The position numbers were made by a program, and so were the translations under genes. Source: Prorocentrum cordatum (lineage: Eukaryota; Sar; Dinophyceae; Prorocentrales; Prorocentraceae). Taken from it: a stretch of DNA of 64,000 nucleotides. Positions 1 through 10,149 of this stretch are shown here, piece after piece. Within the stretch, counting starts at the first letter, position 1. Every line of letters begins with the position of its first letter. The notes beneath the pieces are model-generated. The model did no database searches, was not told the origin of the DNA, and saw nothing but the letters and a program-made list of their open reading frames with translations. Location: positions 184,372 through 248,371 of the forward strand of contig CAUYUJ010015687.1 of assembly GCA_963575745.1 (NCBI GenBank). Reading direction: 5' to 3'.

Positions 1-371
1 GGGGCTGCAGGGCTGGTAATCACAGGGATCGATTCAGAGACATCAGACGCGTCCGACTGTCGCATGCAGAGATCTGAACTCGGTCTGATACTCGAACTAG
101 GTTTGCCAAACTATTCGTATTGTTCGAGTCATCTTGAGAGGTGCTGTCGATTTACGCACGTATCTCGGGCTATAGGAGAGCTACAGAGCTCGTACAGAAG
201 ACAATCTAGAAGCATCGGGGGCGTTCGGCTGTTGCATCCGAGAGGTCTCAAATTGCCTGGGCTGAAAAACTATTTTTTCTGTGTAATTTCTTTCGACATT
301 ATATGTTGTCAGGAAGCTCTACGAGTCCCCCGGCGGTAAGAAAGGTTGACGGTTTACCGCCGGCGCCCAGT
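1..371 (+). repeat. Type A composite repeat, 3' part, with terminal hairpin
   Basis: The window opens inside ~177-bp monomers, recognised by GAGTCATCTTGAGAGGTG and GAGGTCTGAACTCGGT blocks. They pass into the type A tail (AT-rich, ends TTATATGTTGTCA), the terminal arm GGAAGCTCTACGAGT at 312-326, and the palindrome with arms CCGGCGGTAA (330-339) and TTACCGCCGG (354-363). The unit closes with CAGT at 368-371. No coding capacity is supported; the open frames across the monomers are chance products of repeat sequence. Confidence 0.8.
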
Positions 372-1539
372 AATTCGAAAACGCTGGCAGGCTAGTTGGC
401 TCGAAAAATCTCGACTGAACTTTTCACAACTTTGGCTCGGTTGAAAATTATGTTCTCGAAATCTGACCATTCGCTAGAGCTCTAGTATTTTTTCCCGTGA
501 TCTATGATCTGATTTCCGCTCGCCATCTTGATATCAGCTCGATCGGGTGGGTATTACTATCGAAAAGCGTCATGGCGGGATCGGTCGTTTCGAGTCATCT
601 TGATACGCGCTGACGGTTTTCTCGAGATAATTCGAGCTTCAGGGCAGCTACAGAGCTGGTCAGCACAGCTCATGGATTCAGAATGATCAGGCGCGTTCGC
701 CTGTTGAACCCAGAAGTCTGAACTCGGTTTGCTAGCCGAGCTAGGTCCGCAAATCTATTCGTATTATTCGAGTCATCTTGACAGACGCTCTCGGTTTTCT
801 GTACTTAACTCGAGCTACAGCACAGCTACAGAGCTGATGCGTACAGAATCCGATTCAGAATCATCAGTGGCCGTTGTCTATTGAATCGAGGGCTCTGAAC
901 TCGGTATGCTGCCCAATCTAGAATCGCAAAACTATTCGTATTGTTCGAGTCATCTTGAGGGATGCTGTCGGTTCTCTGCACTTAACTCGGGCTGTAGGGG
1001 GGCTGCATGGCTGCGAATCACTGGAATCGATTCGGAACATCAGGCGCGTCCGCCTTCCGAATCCAGAGCTCCGAACTCTGTCCGCTGCACGAACTAGGTC
1101 CGCAAAACTATTCGTATTGCTCAAATCATGTTGAGAGGTGCTGTCGGTTTCCTGCACTTAACTCGGGCTGTAGGGGGGCTGCAGGGCTGGTAGTCACAGG
1201 AATCGATTCAGAGAGATCAGACGCCTCCGCCTGTGGCATGCAGAGGTCTGATCTCGGTGTGATACTCGAGCTAGGTTTGCGAAACTATTCGTATTGTTCG
1301 AGTCATCTTGAGAGGTGCAGTCGATTTACGCACGAAACTCGGGCTGTAGGGGAGCTACAGAGCTCGTACAGAAGACAATCCAGAATAATAGGAGGCGTTC
1401 GGCTGTTGCATCCGAGAGGTCTGAAATTGCTTGGGCTGAAAAAACTATTTTTTCAGTGTATTTACATTATATATTGTCAGGAAGCTCTACGAGTCCCCCG
1501 GCGGTAAGAAAGGTTGACGGTTTACCGCCGGCTCCCAGT
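372..1539 (+). repeat. Type A composite repeat with hairpin end
   Basis: A 5'-truncated type A unit begins directly after the preceding CAGT. It has the AT-rich leader (TTGGCTCGAAAAATCTCGAC, then TTTTTTCCCGTGAT), about five diverged 177-bp monomers from ~580, the terminal arm GGAAGCTCTACGAGT (1480-1494), palindrome arms at 1498-1507 and 1522-1531, and CAGT at 1536-1539. Monomers differ by substitutions and small indels, so the array is old rather than freshly amplified. Confidence 0.8.
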
Positions 1540-2489
1540 TGGCAAGAAAATTCTCGACAGAACTTTTGGTGACTTTTGCTCAGTTGAAAATTTTGTTCTC
1601 GAAATTCAACAATTCGTTAGAGCTCTAGTATTTTTTCCCGTGATATTCGATCTTATTCCCGCTCGCCATCTTGATCTCAGCTCGATCGGGTGAATATTAC
1701 TATCGAAAAGCACTTTGGCGGGATCGCCCGTTTTGAGTCATCTTGATACGCGCTGACGGTTTTCTGAACATAACTCGAGCTTTAGAACAGCTACAGAGCT
1801 GGTAAGCACAGCTAATCGATGTAGAATGCTTAGGCGCGTTCGCCTGTTGAATCCAGAGGTCTGAACTCGGTCTGTTAGCCGAGCTAGGTCCGCAAACCTA
1901 TTCGTATTATTCGAGTCATCTTGACAGGTACTCTCGGTTTTCTGTACTTAAATCGAGCTGTAGGACAGCTAATGAGCTGATATTCACAGAAACCGATTCA
2001 GAATCCATAGCTCTGAACTCGGTCTGCTGCCCGATCTAGAATCGCGAAACTATTCGTATTGGTCGAGTCATCTTGAGAAGTGCTCTCGGTTTTCTTCACT
2101 CAACTCGCGCTGAGGGGGGCTACAGTGCTGGTGGTCAGAGGAATCGATTTAAAGACATCATGCGTGTCCGCCTGTCGAATCCAGAGCTCCGAACTCGGTC
2201 TGCTGCCGAATTAGGTCTGCGAAACACTGTATTGTTCGAGTCATCCTGAGAGGTGCTGTCGGTTTCCTGCACTTAACTCGGGCTGTAAGGGGCTGCAGGG
2301 CTAGTAATGACAGAAGTCGATTCGCAGACATGAGACGCGTCCGCCTGTCGCATTGAGAGGTCAAAACATATGCACTATATGTCGGAATGTTGGTAGGTGC
2401 TGTCGGTTTTCTCAACTTAAGTCGAGCTAGGAAGCTCTACGAGTCTCCCGGCGGTAACCAAGGTTGACGGTTTACCGCCGGCGCCCAGT
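1540..2489 (+). repeat. Type A composite repeat with hairpin end
   Basis: It starts at TGGCAAGAAAATTCTCGAC, so its 5' terminal arm is missing. Leader and about four monomers follow. The 3' arm GGAAGCTCTACGAGT is at 2430-2444 and the palindrome ends at CAGT 2486-2489. The loop reads CCAAGGTTGACGGT, the same variant that LINE-1 entered further along. Confidence 0.78.
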
Positions 2490-3488
2490 TTGGTCGGTTT
2501 TGTGATTATTTGGAAGATATTTGACAATAACTCGTAGAGCTTCCTTAGCAAGCTATTGCTGGAAGCTTAAGAGTAATTTCAGGGCGCTGGAGAGCTGGTT
2601 GGCAAGAAAAATCTCGACGGACCTTTTGGTGACTTTTGGTCGGTTGAAAATTTTGTTCTTTCACAATTCGTTTGAGCTCTTATATTTTTCCCGTGATATT
2701 CGATCTTATTCCCGCTCGCCATCTTGATCTCAGCTCGATCGGGTACCTTTCACTGCCAAAAAGCACTCCGGCGGGATCGGCCGTTTCGAGTCATCTTACT
2801 ATGCGCTGTCGGTTTTCTCGAGGTAACTCGCTTCAGGACAGCTACAGAGCTGGTGTGCACAGCTAATCGATTCAGAATGATTAGGCGCGTTCGCCTGTTG
2901 AATCCAGAGGTCTGAACTCGGTCTGCTAGCCGAGCTAGGTCCTCAAACCTATTCGTATTCGAGTCATCGAGGCGCTCTCGGTTTTTTGTACTGAACTCGA
3001 GCTGTAGGGCAGTTACAGAGCTGATAGTCACAGAAATCGATTGGGAATTATCAGGCGCGTTCGTCTGTTCAATCGAGAGCTCTGAACTCGGCCTGCTGCC
3101 CAAGCTTGGTCTGCGAAAGGGCTACAGTGCTGCTGATCACAGAAATCGATTTCGAGACATCAGGCGCGTCCGTCTATCGAACCGAGAGCTCGAAACTCGG
3201 TCTGCTGCTCGAACTAGCTCCGCGAAACCATTGTAAAATTCAAGTCATCCTGAGAGCTGCTGTCGGTTGCTGCACTTAACTCGGTCTGTAGGGGGGCTGC
3301 AGGGCTGGTAATCACAGGAGCCGATTCACAGACATCAGGCGCGTTCGCATTCAGAGGATGAACTCGGTTTGACACTCGAGCTGGGTGTTCGTTTTTTTGC
3401 CAGAGTCATCTTGAGAGGTGTTGGCTTGGGTTGAAATAGTTCTCTGGATTTTTTTCCACATTATATACTGTCAGGAAGCTCTACGAGT
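2490..3488 (+). repeat. Complete type A element with both terminal arms, no hairpin
   Basis: Bases 2490-2529 are a fragment of type B/C body. At 2530-2544 begins the inverted arm ACTCGTAGAGCTTCC, followed by the full type A 5' segment (TTGCTGGAAGCTTAAGAGTA), leader and monomers. It ends in GGAAGCTCTACGAGT at 3474-3488. The arms are perfect 15-bp inverted repeats, defining an element of ~960 bp. Unlike most units, its 3' arm is not followed by the palindrome but, after one G, by the 5' arm of the next element. Confidence 0.75.
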
Positions 3489-3504
3489 GACTCGTAGAGC
3501 TTCC
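3474..3504. repeat. 31-bp palindrome formed by abutting terminal arms
   Basis: The 3' arm of one type A element (3474-3488), a single G (3489) and the 5' arm of the next (3490-3504) form a perfect palindrome with 15-bp arms and a 1-nt centre. It shows directly that the arms are element termini and that two elements can sit end to end without the usual hairpin module. Confidence 0.85.
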
Positions 3505-4507
3505 CTAAGCTAGTTGCTGGAAGCTTAAGAGTAATTCCGGCGCGCTGGAGAGCTAGTTGGCAAGAAAAATATCGACGGAACTTTTGCTGACTTTTGATCG
3601 GTTGAAAATTTTGTTCTCGAAATTTGAACATTCGTTAGAACTCTAGTATTTTTCCCGTGATATTCGATCTTATTACCGCTCGCCATCTTGATCTCAGCTC
3701 GATCGGGTAAAGAATATTATCGAAAAGCACTGTGGCGGGATCGGCCGTTTTGAGTCATCTTGATACGCGCTGACGGTTTTCTGAACATAACTCGAGCTTA
3801 GGACAGCTACGGAGCTGATCAGCACAGCTAATCGATGTAGAATGATTAGGTGCGTTCGCCTGCTGAATCCAGAGGTCTGAACTCGGTCTGTTAGCCGAGA
3901 GGTCCGCAAACCTATTCGTATTATTCGAGTCATCTTGACAGACGCTCTTGGTTTTCTGTACTTAACTCGGGCTGTAGGACAGCTACAGAGCTGCTATTCA
4001 CAGAAACCGAGTCATAATCATCAGTTGGCTTCGTCTGTCGAATCCAGAGCTCTGAACTCGTCTTTCTGCCCGATCTAGAATCGCGAAACTATTCGTATTT
4101 GTCGAGTCATCTTGAGAAGTGCTCTCGGTTTTCTTCACTCAACTCGCGCTGAGAAGCTACAGTGCTGGTGGTCACAGGAATCGATTTGAAGACATCAGGC
4201 GCGTCCGTCTGTCGACTCCAGAGCTCGCAACTCGGTCTGCTGCCCGAATTAGGTCTGCGAAACTACTGTATTGTTCGAGTCATCCTGAGAGGTGCTGTTG
4301 GTTTCCTGCACTTAATTCGGGCTGTAGGGGGGCTGCAGGGCTGGTAATGACAGGAGTCGATTCGCAGACGTCAGAGGCGTCCGCCTGTGGCATTCAGAGG
4401 TCAAAAAATATTCACTATGAGTCGGAATGTTAGTAGGTGCTGTTGGATTTCTCAACTTAAGTCGAGCTAGGAAGCTCTACGAGTCTCCCGGCGGTAACCA
4501 AGGTTGA
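3490..4507 (+). repeat. Complete type A element interrupted in its hairpin by LINE-1
   Basis: 5' arm at 3490-3504, leader, about four monomers, 3' arm GGAAGCTCTACGAGT at 4470-4484, then the left half of the palindrome. LINE-1 enters within the loop after AACCAAGGTTGA (4496-4507). The right half of the palindrome, CGGTTTACCGCCGG, resumes at 6326 and the unit ends in CAGT at 6344-6347. Confidence 0.8.
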
Positions 4508-6034
4508 GAGTGCATGAGGAATGCAGTGCAGCAGATTGATGAGTTATGTTACCGTCGAGTTGTTTCTATGGACGTACTGGGCACGCAGCTGCATAGTGAA
4601 TATAACTGTTCTGTACATCGTGATGTTTCTTTTCGCCTAGACTGTGCTCGTCGCGCATTTTACTCTCAGGCAGGGTATTTCAGGTCGCACTGTATTCCTC
4701 TCAAGGATAAGCTGCGGAGATACCAGGACAGAGTCCAGAGCCTGGCTCTGTATGGTATGGAGACCACCACTGCAGATTCTTATACTCTCTCGTTTCTCCA
4801 TTCCTTCGAAGGGAAATGCCTGAAGATGATGATCTCTTCTCGAAAAGGCCCGACGGAAACGGAGCAAGCTTATCAGCAGAGGAGATATCATGTCGCACGG
4901 GAACGTTTCTTGAAGGCTGGGTACTCCTCTCTTGTCCAGCGTTATCTGATATTGCACTGGAATTTCGCAAAAGACATTGCAAGTTTCGCAAATGGCATGA
5001 TTGTTGAGAAAGTGATTGACTTGAAGGCGGCGGAGAGGACATGGCGCGATTCCCGTATGGCGAGTTTATGTTTTGGACCGTACACTGACCGCACTCGTAC
5101 ACTTATGAGCGAGACGATGAGACACTTTGGCAACTGGTCGGAGGCCTCTTCTTACAAACGTCGCTGTCGAGGTACGGAGAGTATTGGACAGAGATCATGG
5201 CAATATACATTAGCTGAGTTTTTCGGAGATGATTGGTGGATTCATTTCACAGGCTCCCAGCTTGGATTTATGCAATACGCCACGCACCTTTGTACTCATA
5301 GCATGCTTCAATGTTTCCAGGAGGTGTCGACGTGCGGACCTGTGAGTTCGCCCGCATATTTGGCGCCCTCCGAGCATGGTGAAATCCAGGTGAGCACGGA
5401 TGATAGTCCGATGGCTGCTGAGAAACTTGCAAAGCGCATCGCTCTTCATAATATGAAAGCAACCCGTTGGAACCTGGAGGCCCCTGGAATCCCTCTGGAG
5501 GTGGTGGGTGACTCGCTTCTCGTGGTTAGCTGGGCTACGGGACGGTGGCGTGCAGATAATAGATCATATGCGGATAGAATATCAAAAATTATCAATACGC
5601 TTGATGGGCTTTGTTGCAGCTATAATATACGACCTCCAGCGCCGGGTATGGATCTTATTCGTCATGATTTTCGGGAGTGGAACACTCGTGCCGACGTTCT
5701 AACACACCAGGCCCGAGAGGGCCAGATTTCTAGTTCAGAATGTAGTCCGTATACACATGATTATGAGACAGAATTTTACGTTGCTGCTGCTATTCGGGCT
5801 GGTTTCGATGGCGGCGTGTCGTCTGAGGGATGTGGGTGCGGTTGCTGGATAGACATAGGCCTCAAACCTCGGTATTGGGATCGACGGGACCCCGCTCAGC
5901 TGATATGGAAGTCAGTTTTTGAGAGGGCTTGGCTTATTTCTCCGACCACAACTGTTACTGATACAGAACTCAGTGCTTTGGAGTGCATCGTGACTGCGCT
6001 CCCACAGGCAGTTCTATGGTTATCACAGACTTGA
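4508..6034 (+). CDS. LINE ORF2 C-terminal fragment: RT thumb, FFGxxWW linker, permuted RNase H
   Basis: The frame is open from the truncation point to TGA 6032-6034, about 508 codons with no break. Order: end of RT/thumb (LGTQLHSEYNC, then FEGKCLKMM, typical of LINE thumb regions); the linker with SIGQRSWQ and FFGDDWW; then RNase H motifs in the order GDSLLVV, REWNTRADVLTH, FDGGVSSEG, TVTDTELSA. In a normal RNase H the DGG and T..EL motifs come first. The frame has no start codon of its own because it is truncated, so it is probably not translated. Its intactness points to a recent insertion. Confidence 0.88.
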   Translation, partial: ECMRNAVQQIDELCYRRVVSMDVLGTQLHSEYNCSVHRDVSFRLDCARRAFYSQAGYFRSHCIPLKDKLRRYQDRVQSLALYGMETTTADSYTLSFLHSFEGKCLKMMISSRKGPTETEQAYQQRRYHVARERFLKAGYSSLVQRYLILHWNFAKDIASFANGMIVEKVIDLKAAERTWRDSRMASLCFGPYTDRTRTLMSETMRHFGNWSEASSYKRRCRGTESIGQRSWQYTLAEFFGDDWWIHFTGSQLGFMQYATHLCTHSMLQCFQEVSTCGPVSSPAYLAPSEHGEIQVSTDDSPMAAEKLAKRIALHNMKATRWNLEAPGIPLEVVGDSLLVVSWATGRWRADNRSYADRISKIINTLDGLCCSYNIRPPAPGMDLIRHDFREWNTRADVLTHQAREGQISSSECSPYTHDYETEFYVAAAIRAGFDGGVSSEGCGCGCWIDIGLKPRYWDRRDPAQLIWKSVFERAWLISPTTTVTDTELSALECIVTALPQAVLWLSQT

Positions 6035-6313
6035 TAGTTGCAGTTTTTCTTATTTCACTGTTCTTCCTCATACTATGATTTACTCAGCTTCGCTGGGACT
6101 TCTCTTTTCTCTTGCATGTTTAGTTGACTGCACTTTGATTCATTTCTGTGTGCGTTTGCTCGTTCGCTCATATTTGTGATTGATGATTCATCGCAGCTTC
6201 GCTGCTCTGGGTTGTCTTGACTTTAGGTTCGAATAAGAGCTTTCGCTTCCTGATGACACCTGACCTCATGCTTGCTCGTGGCCCTAGGGCCAGTAGGAGC
6301 CTCGCAAAGCCGC
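4508..6313 (+). mobile_element. LINE-1: 5'-truncated non-LTR retrotransposon in a hairpin loop
   Basis: The 12-bp target-site duplication AACCAAGGTTGA flanks it (4496-4507 and 6314-6325). The element lacks ORF1, endonuclease and the RT palm, and starts inside the RT/thumb region, as expected of incomplete target-primed reverse transcription. It ends with a 3' UTR (6035-6313) without a long poly(A). The UTR contains two copies of the mini-palindrome CAGCTTCGCTG (6084-6094, 6194-6204). Sister element of LINE-2 by protein similarity across its whole length. Confidence 0.9.
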
Positions 6314-6347
6314 AACCAAGGTTGACGGTTTACCGCCGGCGGCCAGT

Positions 6348-6612
6348 TCATTTTGAGAAAGCAGATTTTTCGCACCTGTAAACGACTATGAGGGCCTCTC
6401 AGTCTCAGTATGAGCTCTGTAGGCGCACTTTTACTATCAAAACACTTGGAGGAACCATCTTCATGTCGACACGATTTTTTTTTTCCCTCATATCTTTTTC
6501 GAGAAATGCTTCCAGAAGCTCTCTCTTTCGACTCCGAGCACTCTTACGCGTGAAATGAGCTCTACGAGGTTCCCGGCGGTGACCAGGTTGAGGGTTCACC
6601 GCCGGCGCCAGT
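6348..6612 (+). repeat. Type B composite repeat, 5'-truncated
   Basis: It begins at TTCATTTTGAGAAAGCAGAT immediately after CAGT (6344-6347). The type B body includes ATGAGCTCTGTAGGCGCA, AAAACACTTGGAGGAACC, a T-rich stretch, and CTTTCGACTCCGAGCACTCT. Terminal arm GAGCTCTACGAGG at 6557-6569, palindrome variant GGCGGTGA / TTCACCGCC with loop CCAGGTTGAGGG, end CAGT 6609-6612. Confidence 0.78.
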
Positions 6613-7310
6613 TGAGGGTGTTTTCGCTCTTCGGATTTTGGACGCACCAAGTCGATTGGAAGACATCAGGTGCGTCCGCCTGTGGAATGCAGAGCTCCAA
6701 ACTCGGTCTGCTGCCCGAGCTACGCGAAACTGTTCGTATTGTTCGAGTCATGCCAAACTCTTCGTTTTGTTTGAGTCATCTCGAGAGATGCAGTCGATTG
6801 ACGCACGTAACTCAAGCTGTAGGAGAGCTATAGAGCTTGCACAGAAGACAATCCAGAAGCATCGGGCGGCGTTCGGCTGTTACATCGAGAGGTCTGAAAT
6901 CGCTTGGGGCTGAAAAAATATTCGTTCTCTACAATTAACATTATATATGTCAGCAGTGCTGGTGACAGCCATCGATTTGGAGACATCAGCCGCGTCCGCC
7001 TGTGGAATCGAAAGCTCGGAAATCGGTCTGCTGCCCGAACTAGGTCGGCGAAACTGTTCGTATTGGTCGAGTCATCCTGAAAGATGCTGTCGGCTTTCTG
7101 CACTTAACACGGGCTCTAGGGGGGCTGCAGGGCGGGTGACAGGAATCGATTCGGAGACATCACACGCGTCCGCCTGTCGCATTCGGAGGTCTGAACTCGG
7201 TCTGATACTCGAGCTGGGTTTGCCAAACTATTCGTTTTATTCGAGTCATCTTGATAGGTGCTGTCGATTGACGCACGTAACTCGGGCTGAAGGAGAGCTA
7301 CAGAGCTCGT
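6613..7310 (+). repeat. Type A monomers behind a type D 3' end (chimera)
   Basis: The first ~40 bp match the type D 3' end (TTCGCTCTTCGGATTTTGGACG). The rest is diverged ~177-bp type A monomers without leader, terminal arm or hairpin; the sequence passes straight into type D at about 7311. I infer recombination between units. Confidence 0.65.
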
Positions 7311-7779
7311 GCAGCACGTTCCCCGCAGAAGCTCCGGCGAGCTGGCAACGGGTCCGGGAGAGCTTCCGGCAAGCTTTCACGCGTGCCTGCACGCGTGCAG
7401 GAACGCTGGGCAGCCTTTCCGCCCGCGCCCCCCAGAACTCTCGAGAAAAGATTCCCGGAGAGCTCGCTGAGAGCTAAAGTGTTTAAGATTAGAACGGACG
7501 GTGGTGGTGGCCGCCAGGAGCTCCTTTCCGTCGCTCCACGGGCCTCGCAGCGACTTGCCTGAGCCCGCAACTGGTCCGGGAGAGCTTCCGGCGAGCTTCC
7601 AAGCGTGCCTGCATGCGTGCAGGCACGCATGGAAGCCAGCGCTACAGGGGAACATCCCGGAGCTCTCCAGAAGAGATTTCCTGTTCCCGAAGGGCCTCTT
7701 CGCTCTCCGGGTTTTGGACGCTACCAAGTTTCCCGTCCCCGAGGGTCTCTTCGCTCTCCGGGTTTTGGACGTTACCAAG
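7311..7779 (+). repeat. Type D GC-rich repeat, two partial copies with palindromes
   Basis: Two head-to-tail copies of a GC-rich segment, each containing a palindrome of the form GCGTGCCTGCA...TGCAGGCACGC (7381-7411, 7605-7632) and ending in CTCTTCGCTCTCCGGGTTTTGGACG (about 7708-7777, twice in tandem). The same segment recurs at 16220-16340, 16774-16970 and 30745-31002. Open frames on both strands are GC-driven and not supported as genes. Confidence 0.65.
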
Positions 7780-10149
7780 TGCCTCGTAGAGCTCTGATGG
7801 TAGAAGAGCTACAGGAATTCGGCGACAGGGTGGAGCTAGTTGGCGAAATGTCGGAAAGGGACGCGATCGTACCTTCCGCGGCCTGGCTCAGCCGATTTTG
7901 CAGTTCTAAAAATTCGTTTGGGCTGCTATTTGCGCAGAGCGAAGCTTGGCATTACAGAAGTTACCTCACAAATTCTTAGTTCATTCCGTCGAAAAATTCT
8001 CCCGAGCGAAGCCAGGGACCGACTTCACGTTGGCAGCCCAAAAATGCAATTTTCCAGTTTTGCAGAAAATGCCATCAGAAGCTATCTGCTTGCACTTCTA
8101 GTTCTCTCAGGCGTCTGCTTGCACTTCTAGTGCCTCGTAGAGCTCTGATGGTAGAAGAGCTAGAGGAATTCGGCGACAGGGTGGAGCTAGTTGGCGAAAT
8201 GTCGAAAAGGGACGCGATCATACCTTCCGCGGCCTGGCTCAGCCGATTTTGCAGTTCTAACAATTCGTTTGGGCTGCTATTTGCGCAGAGCGAAGCTTGG
8301 CATTACAGAAGTTACCTCACAAATTCTTAGTTCATTCCGTCGAAAAATTCTCCCGAGCGAAGCCAGGGACCGACTTCACGTTGGCAGTCCAAAAATGCAA
8401 TTTTCCAGTTTTGCAGAAAATGCCATCAGAAGCTATCTGCTTGCACTTCTAGTTCTCTCAGGCGTCTGCTTGCACTTCTAGTGCCTCGTAGAGCTCTGAT
8501 GGTAGAAGAGCTAGAGGAATTCGGCGACAGGGTGGAGCTAGTTGGCGAAATGTCGAAAAGGGACGCGATCATATCTTCCGCGGCCTGGCTCAGCCGATTT
8601 TGCAGTTCTAACAATTCGTTTGGGCTGCTATTTGCGCAGAGCGAAGCTTGGCATTACAGAAGTTACCTCACAAATTCTTAATTCACTCCGTCGAAGAATT
8701 CTCCCGAGCGAAGCCAGGGACCGACTTCACGTTGGCAGTCCAAAACTGCAATTTTCCAGTTTTGCAGAAAATGCCATCAGAAGCTATCTGCTTGCACTTC
8801 TAGTTCTCTCAGGCGTCTGCTTGCACTTCTAGTGCCTCGTAGAGCTCTGATGGTAGAAGAGCTAGAGGAATTCGGCGACAGGGTGGAGCTAGTTGGCGAA
8901 ATGTCGAAAAGGGACGCGATCATATCTTCCGCGGCCTGGCTCAGCCGATTTGCAGTTCTAACAATTCGTTTGGGCTGCTATTTGCGCAGAGCGAAGCTTG
9001 GCATTACAGAAGTTACCTCACAAATTCTTAATTCATTCCGTCGAAAATTTCTCCCGAGCGAAGCCAGGGACCGACTTCACGTTGGCAGTCCAAAAATGCA
9101 ACTTTCGAGTTTTGCAGAAAATGCCATCAGAAGCTATCTGCTTGCACTTCTAGTTCTCTCAGGCGTCTGCTTGCACTTCTAGTGCCTCGTAGAGCTCTGA
9201 TGGTAGAAGAGCTAGAGGAATTCGGCGACAGGGTGGAGCTAGTTGGCGAAATGTCGAAAAGGGACGCGATCATACCTTCCGCGGCCTGGCTCAGCCGATT
9301 TTGCAGTTCTAACAATTCGTTTGGGCTGCTATTTGCGCAGAGCGAAGCTTGGCATTACAGAAGTTACCTCACAAATTCTTAGTTCATTCCGTCGAAAAAT
9401 TCTCCCGAGCGAAGCCAGGGACCGACTTCACGTTGGCAGTCCAAAAATGCAACTTTCAGTTTTGCAGAAAATGCCATCAGAAGCTATCTGCTTGCACTTC
9501 TAGTTCTCTCAGGCGTCTGCTTGCACTTCTAGTGCCTCGTAGAGCTCTGATGGTAGAAGAGCTAGAGGAATTCGGCGACAGGGTGGAGCTAGTTGGCGAA
9601 ATGTCGAAAAGGGACGCGATCATACCTTCCGCGGCCTGGCTCAGCCGATTTTGCAGTTCTAACAATTCGTTTGGGCTGCTATTTGCGCAGAGCGAAGCTT
9701 GGCATTACAGAAGTTACCTCACAAATTCTTAGTTCATTCCGTCGAAGAATTCTCCCGAGCGAAGCCAGGGACCGACTTCACGTTGGCAGTCCAAAAATGC
9801 AATTTTCCAGTTTTGCAGAAAATGCCATCAGAAGCTATCTGCTTGCACTTCTAGTTCTCTCAGGCGTCTGCTTGCACTTCTAGTGCCTCGTAGAGCTCTG
9901 ATGGTAGAAGAGCTAGAGGAATTCGGCGACAGGGTGGAGCTAGTTGGCGAAATGTCGAAAAGGGACGCGATCATACCTTCCGCGGCCTGGCTCAGCCGAT
10001 TTTGCAGTTCTAACAATTCGTTTGGGCTGCTATTTGCGCAGAGCGAAGCTTGGCATTACAGAAGTTACCTCACAAATTCTTAGTTCATTCCGTCGAAAAA
10101 TTCTCCCGAGCGAAGCCAGGGACCGACTTCACGTTGGCAGTCCAAAAAT
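7780..10149 (+). repeat. 351-bp tandem repeat array, about 6.8 copies
   Basis: Copies start at 7780, 8131, 8482, 8833, 9183, 9533 and 9884; each begins TGCCTCGTAGAGCTC, the type C 5' terminal arm. Copies are nearly identical, with single-base indels (for example near 8950 and 9455), so this array is much younger than the type A monomers. Within each copy GCTTGCACTTCTAG occurs twice about 26 bp apart. The last copy stops at ~10149, where a complete type C element starts. Short open frames repeat in every copy on both strands, but they overlap one another and show no domain. Confidence 0.92.

Noticed and set aside
330-371. Integron attC-like recombination site
   Set aside because: The hairpin with conserved loop ending in CAGT and chained cassettes recalls attC sites, but the loop lacks the attC core arrangement, there is no integrase, and units are repeats rather than gene cassettes.
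330-371. Helitron 3' terminus
   Set aside because: A hairpin close to the 3' end fits, but the terminus is CCAGT rather than CTRR, 5' ends are variable rather than fixed TC, and no Rep/helicase gene is present.
1007-1507. Longer frames in the type A monomers (also 6947-7477, 14248-14763, 30036-30509)
   Set aside because: They follow the ~177-bp monomers, whose length is near a multiple of three; peptides repeat with the monomer and are broken at random in sister units.
7780-10149. CRISPR-like array
   Set aside because: The whole 351-bp unit is repeated without variable spacers; the genome is eukaryotic and no cas-like gene is present.
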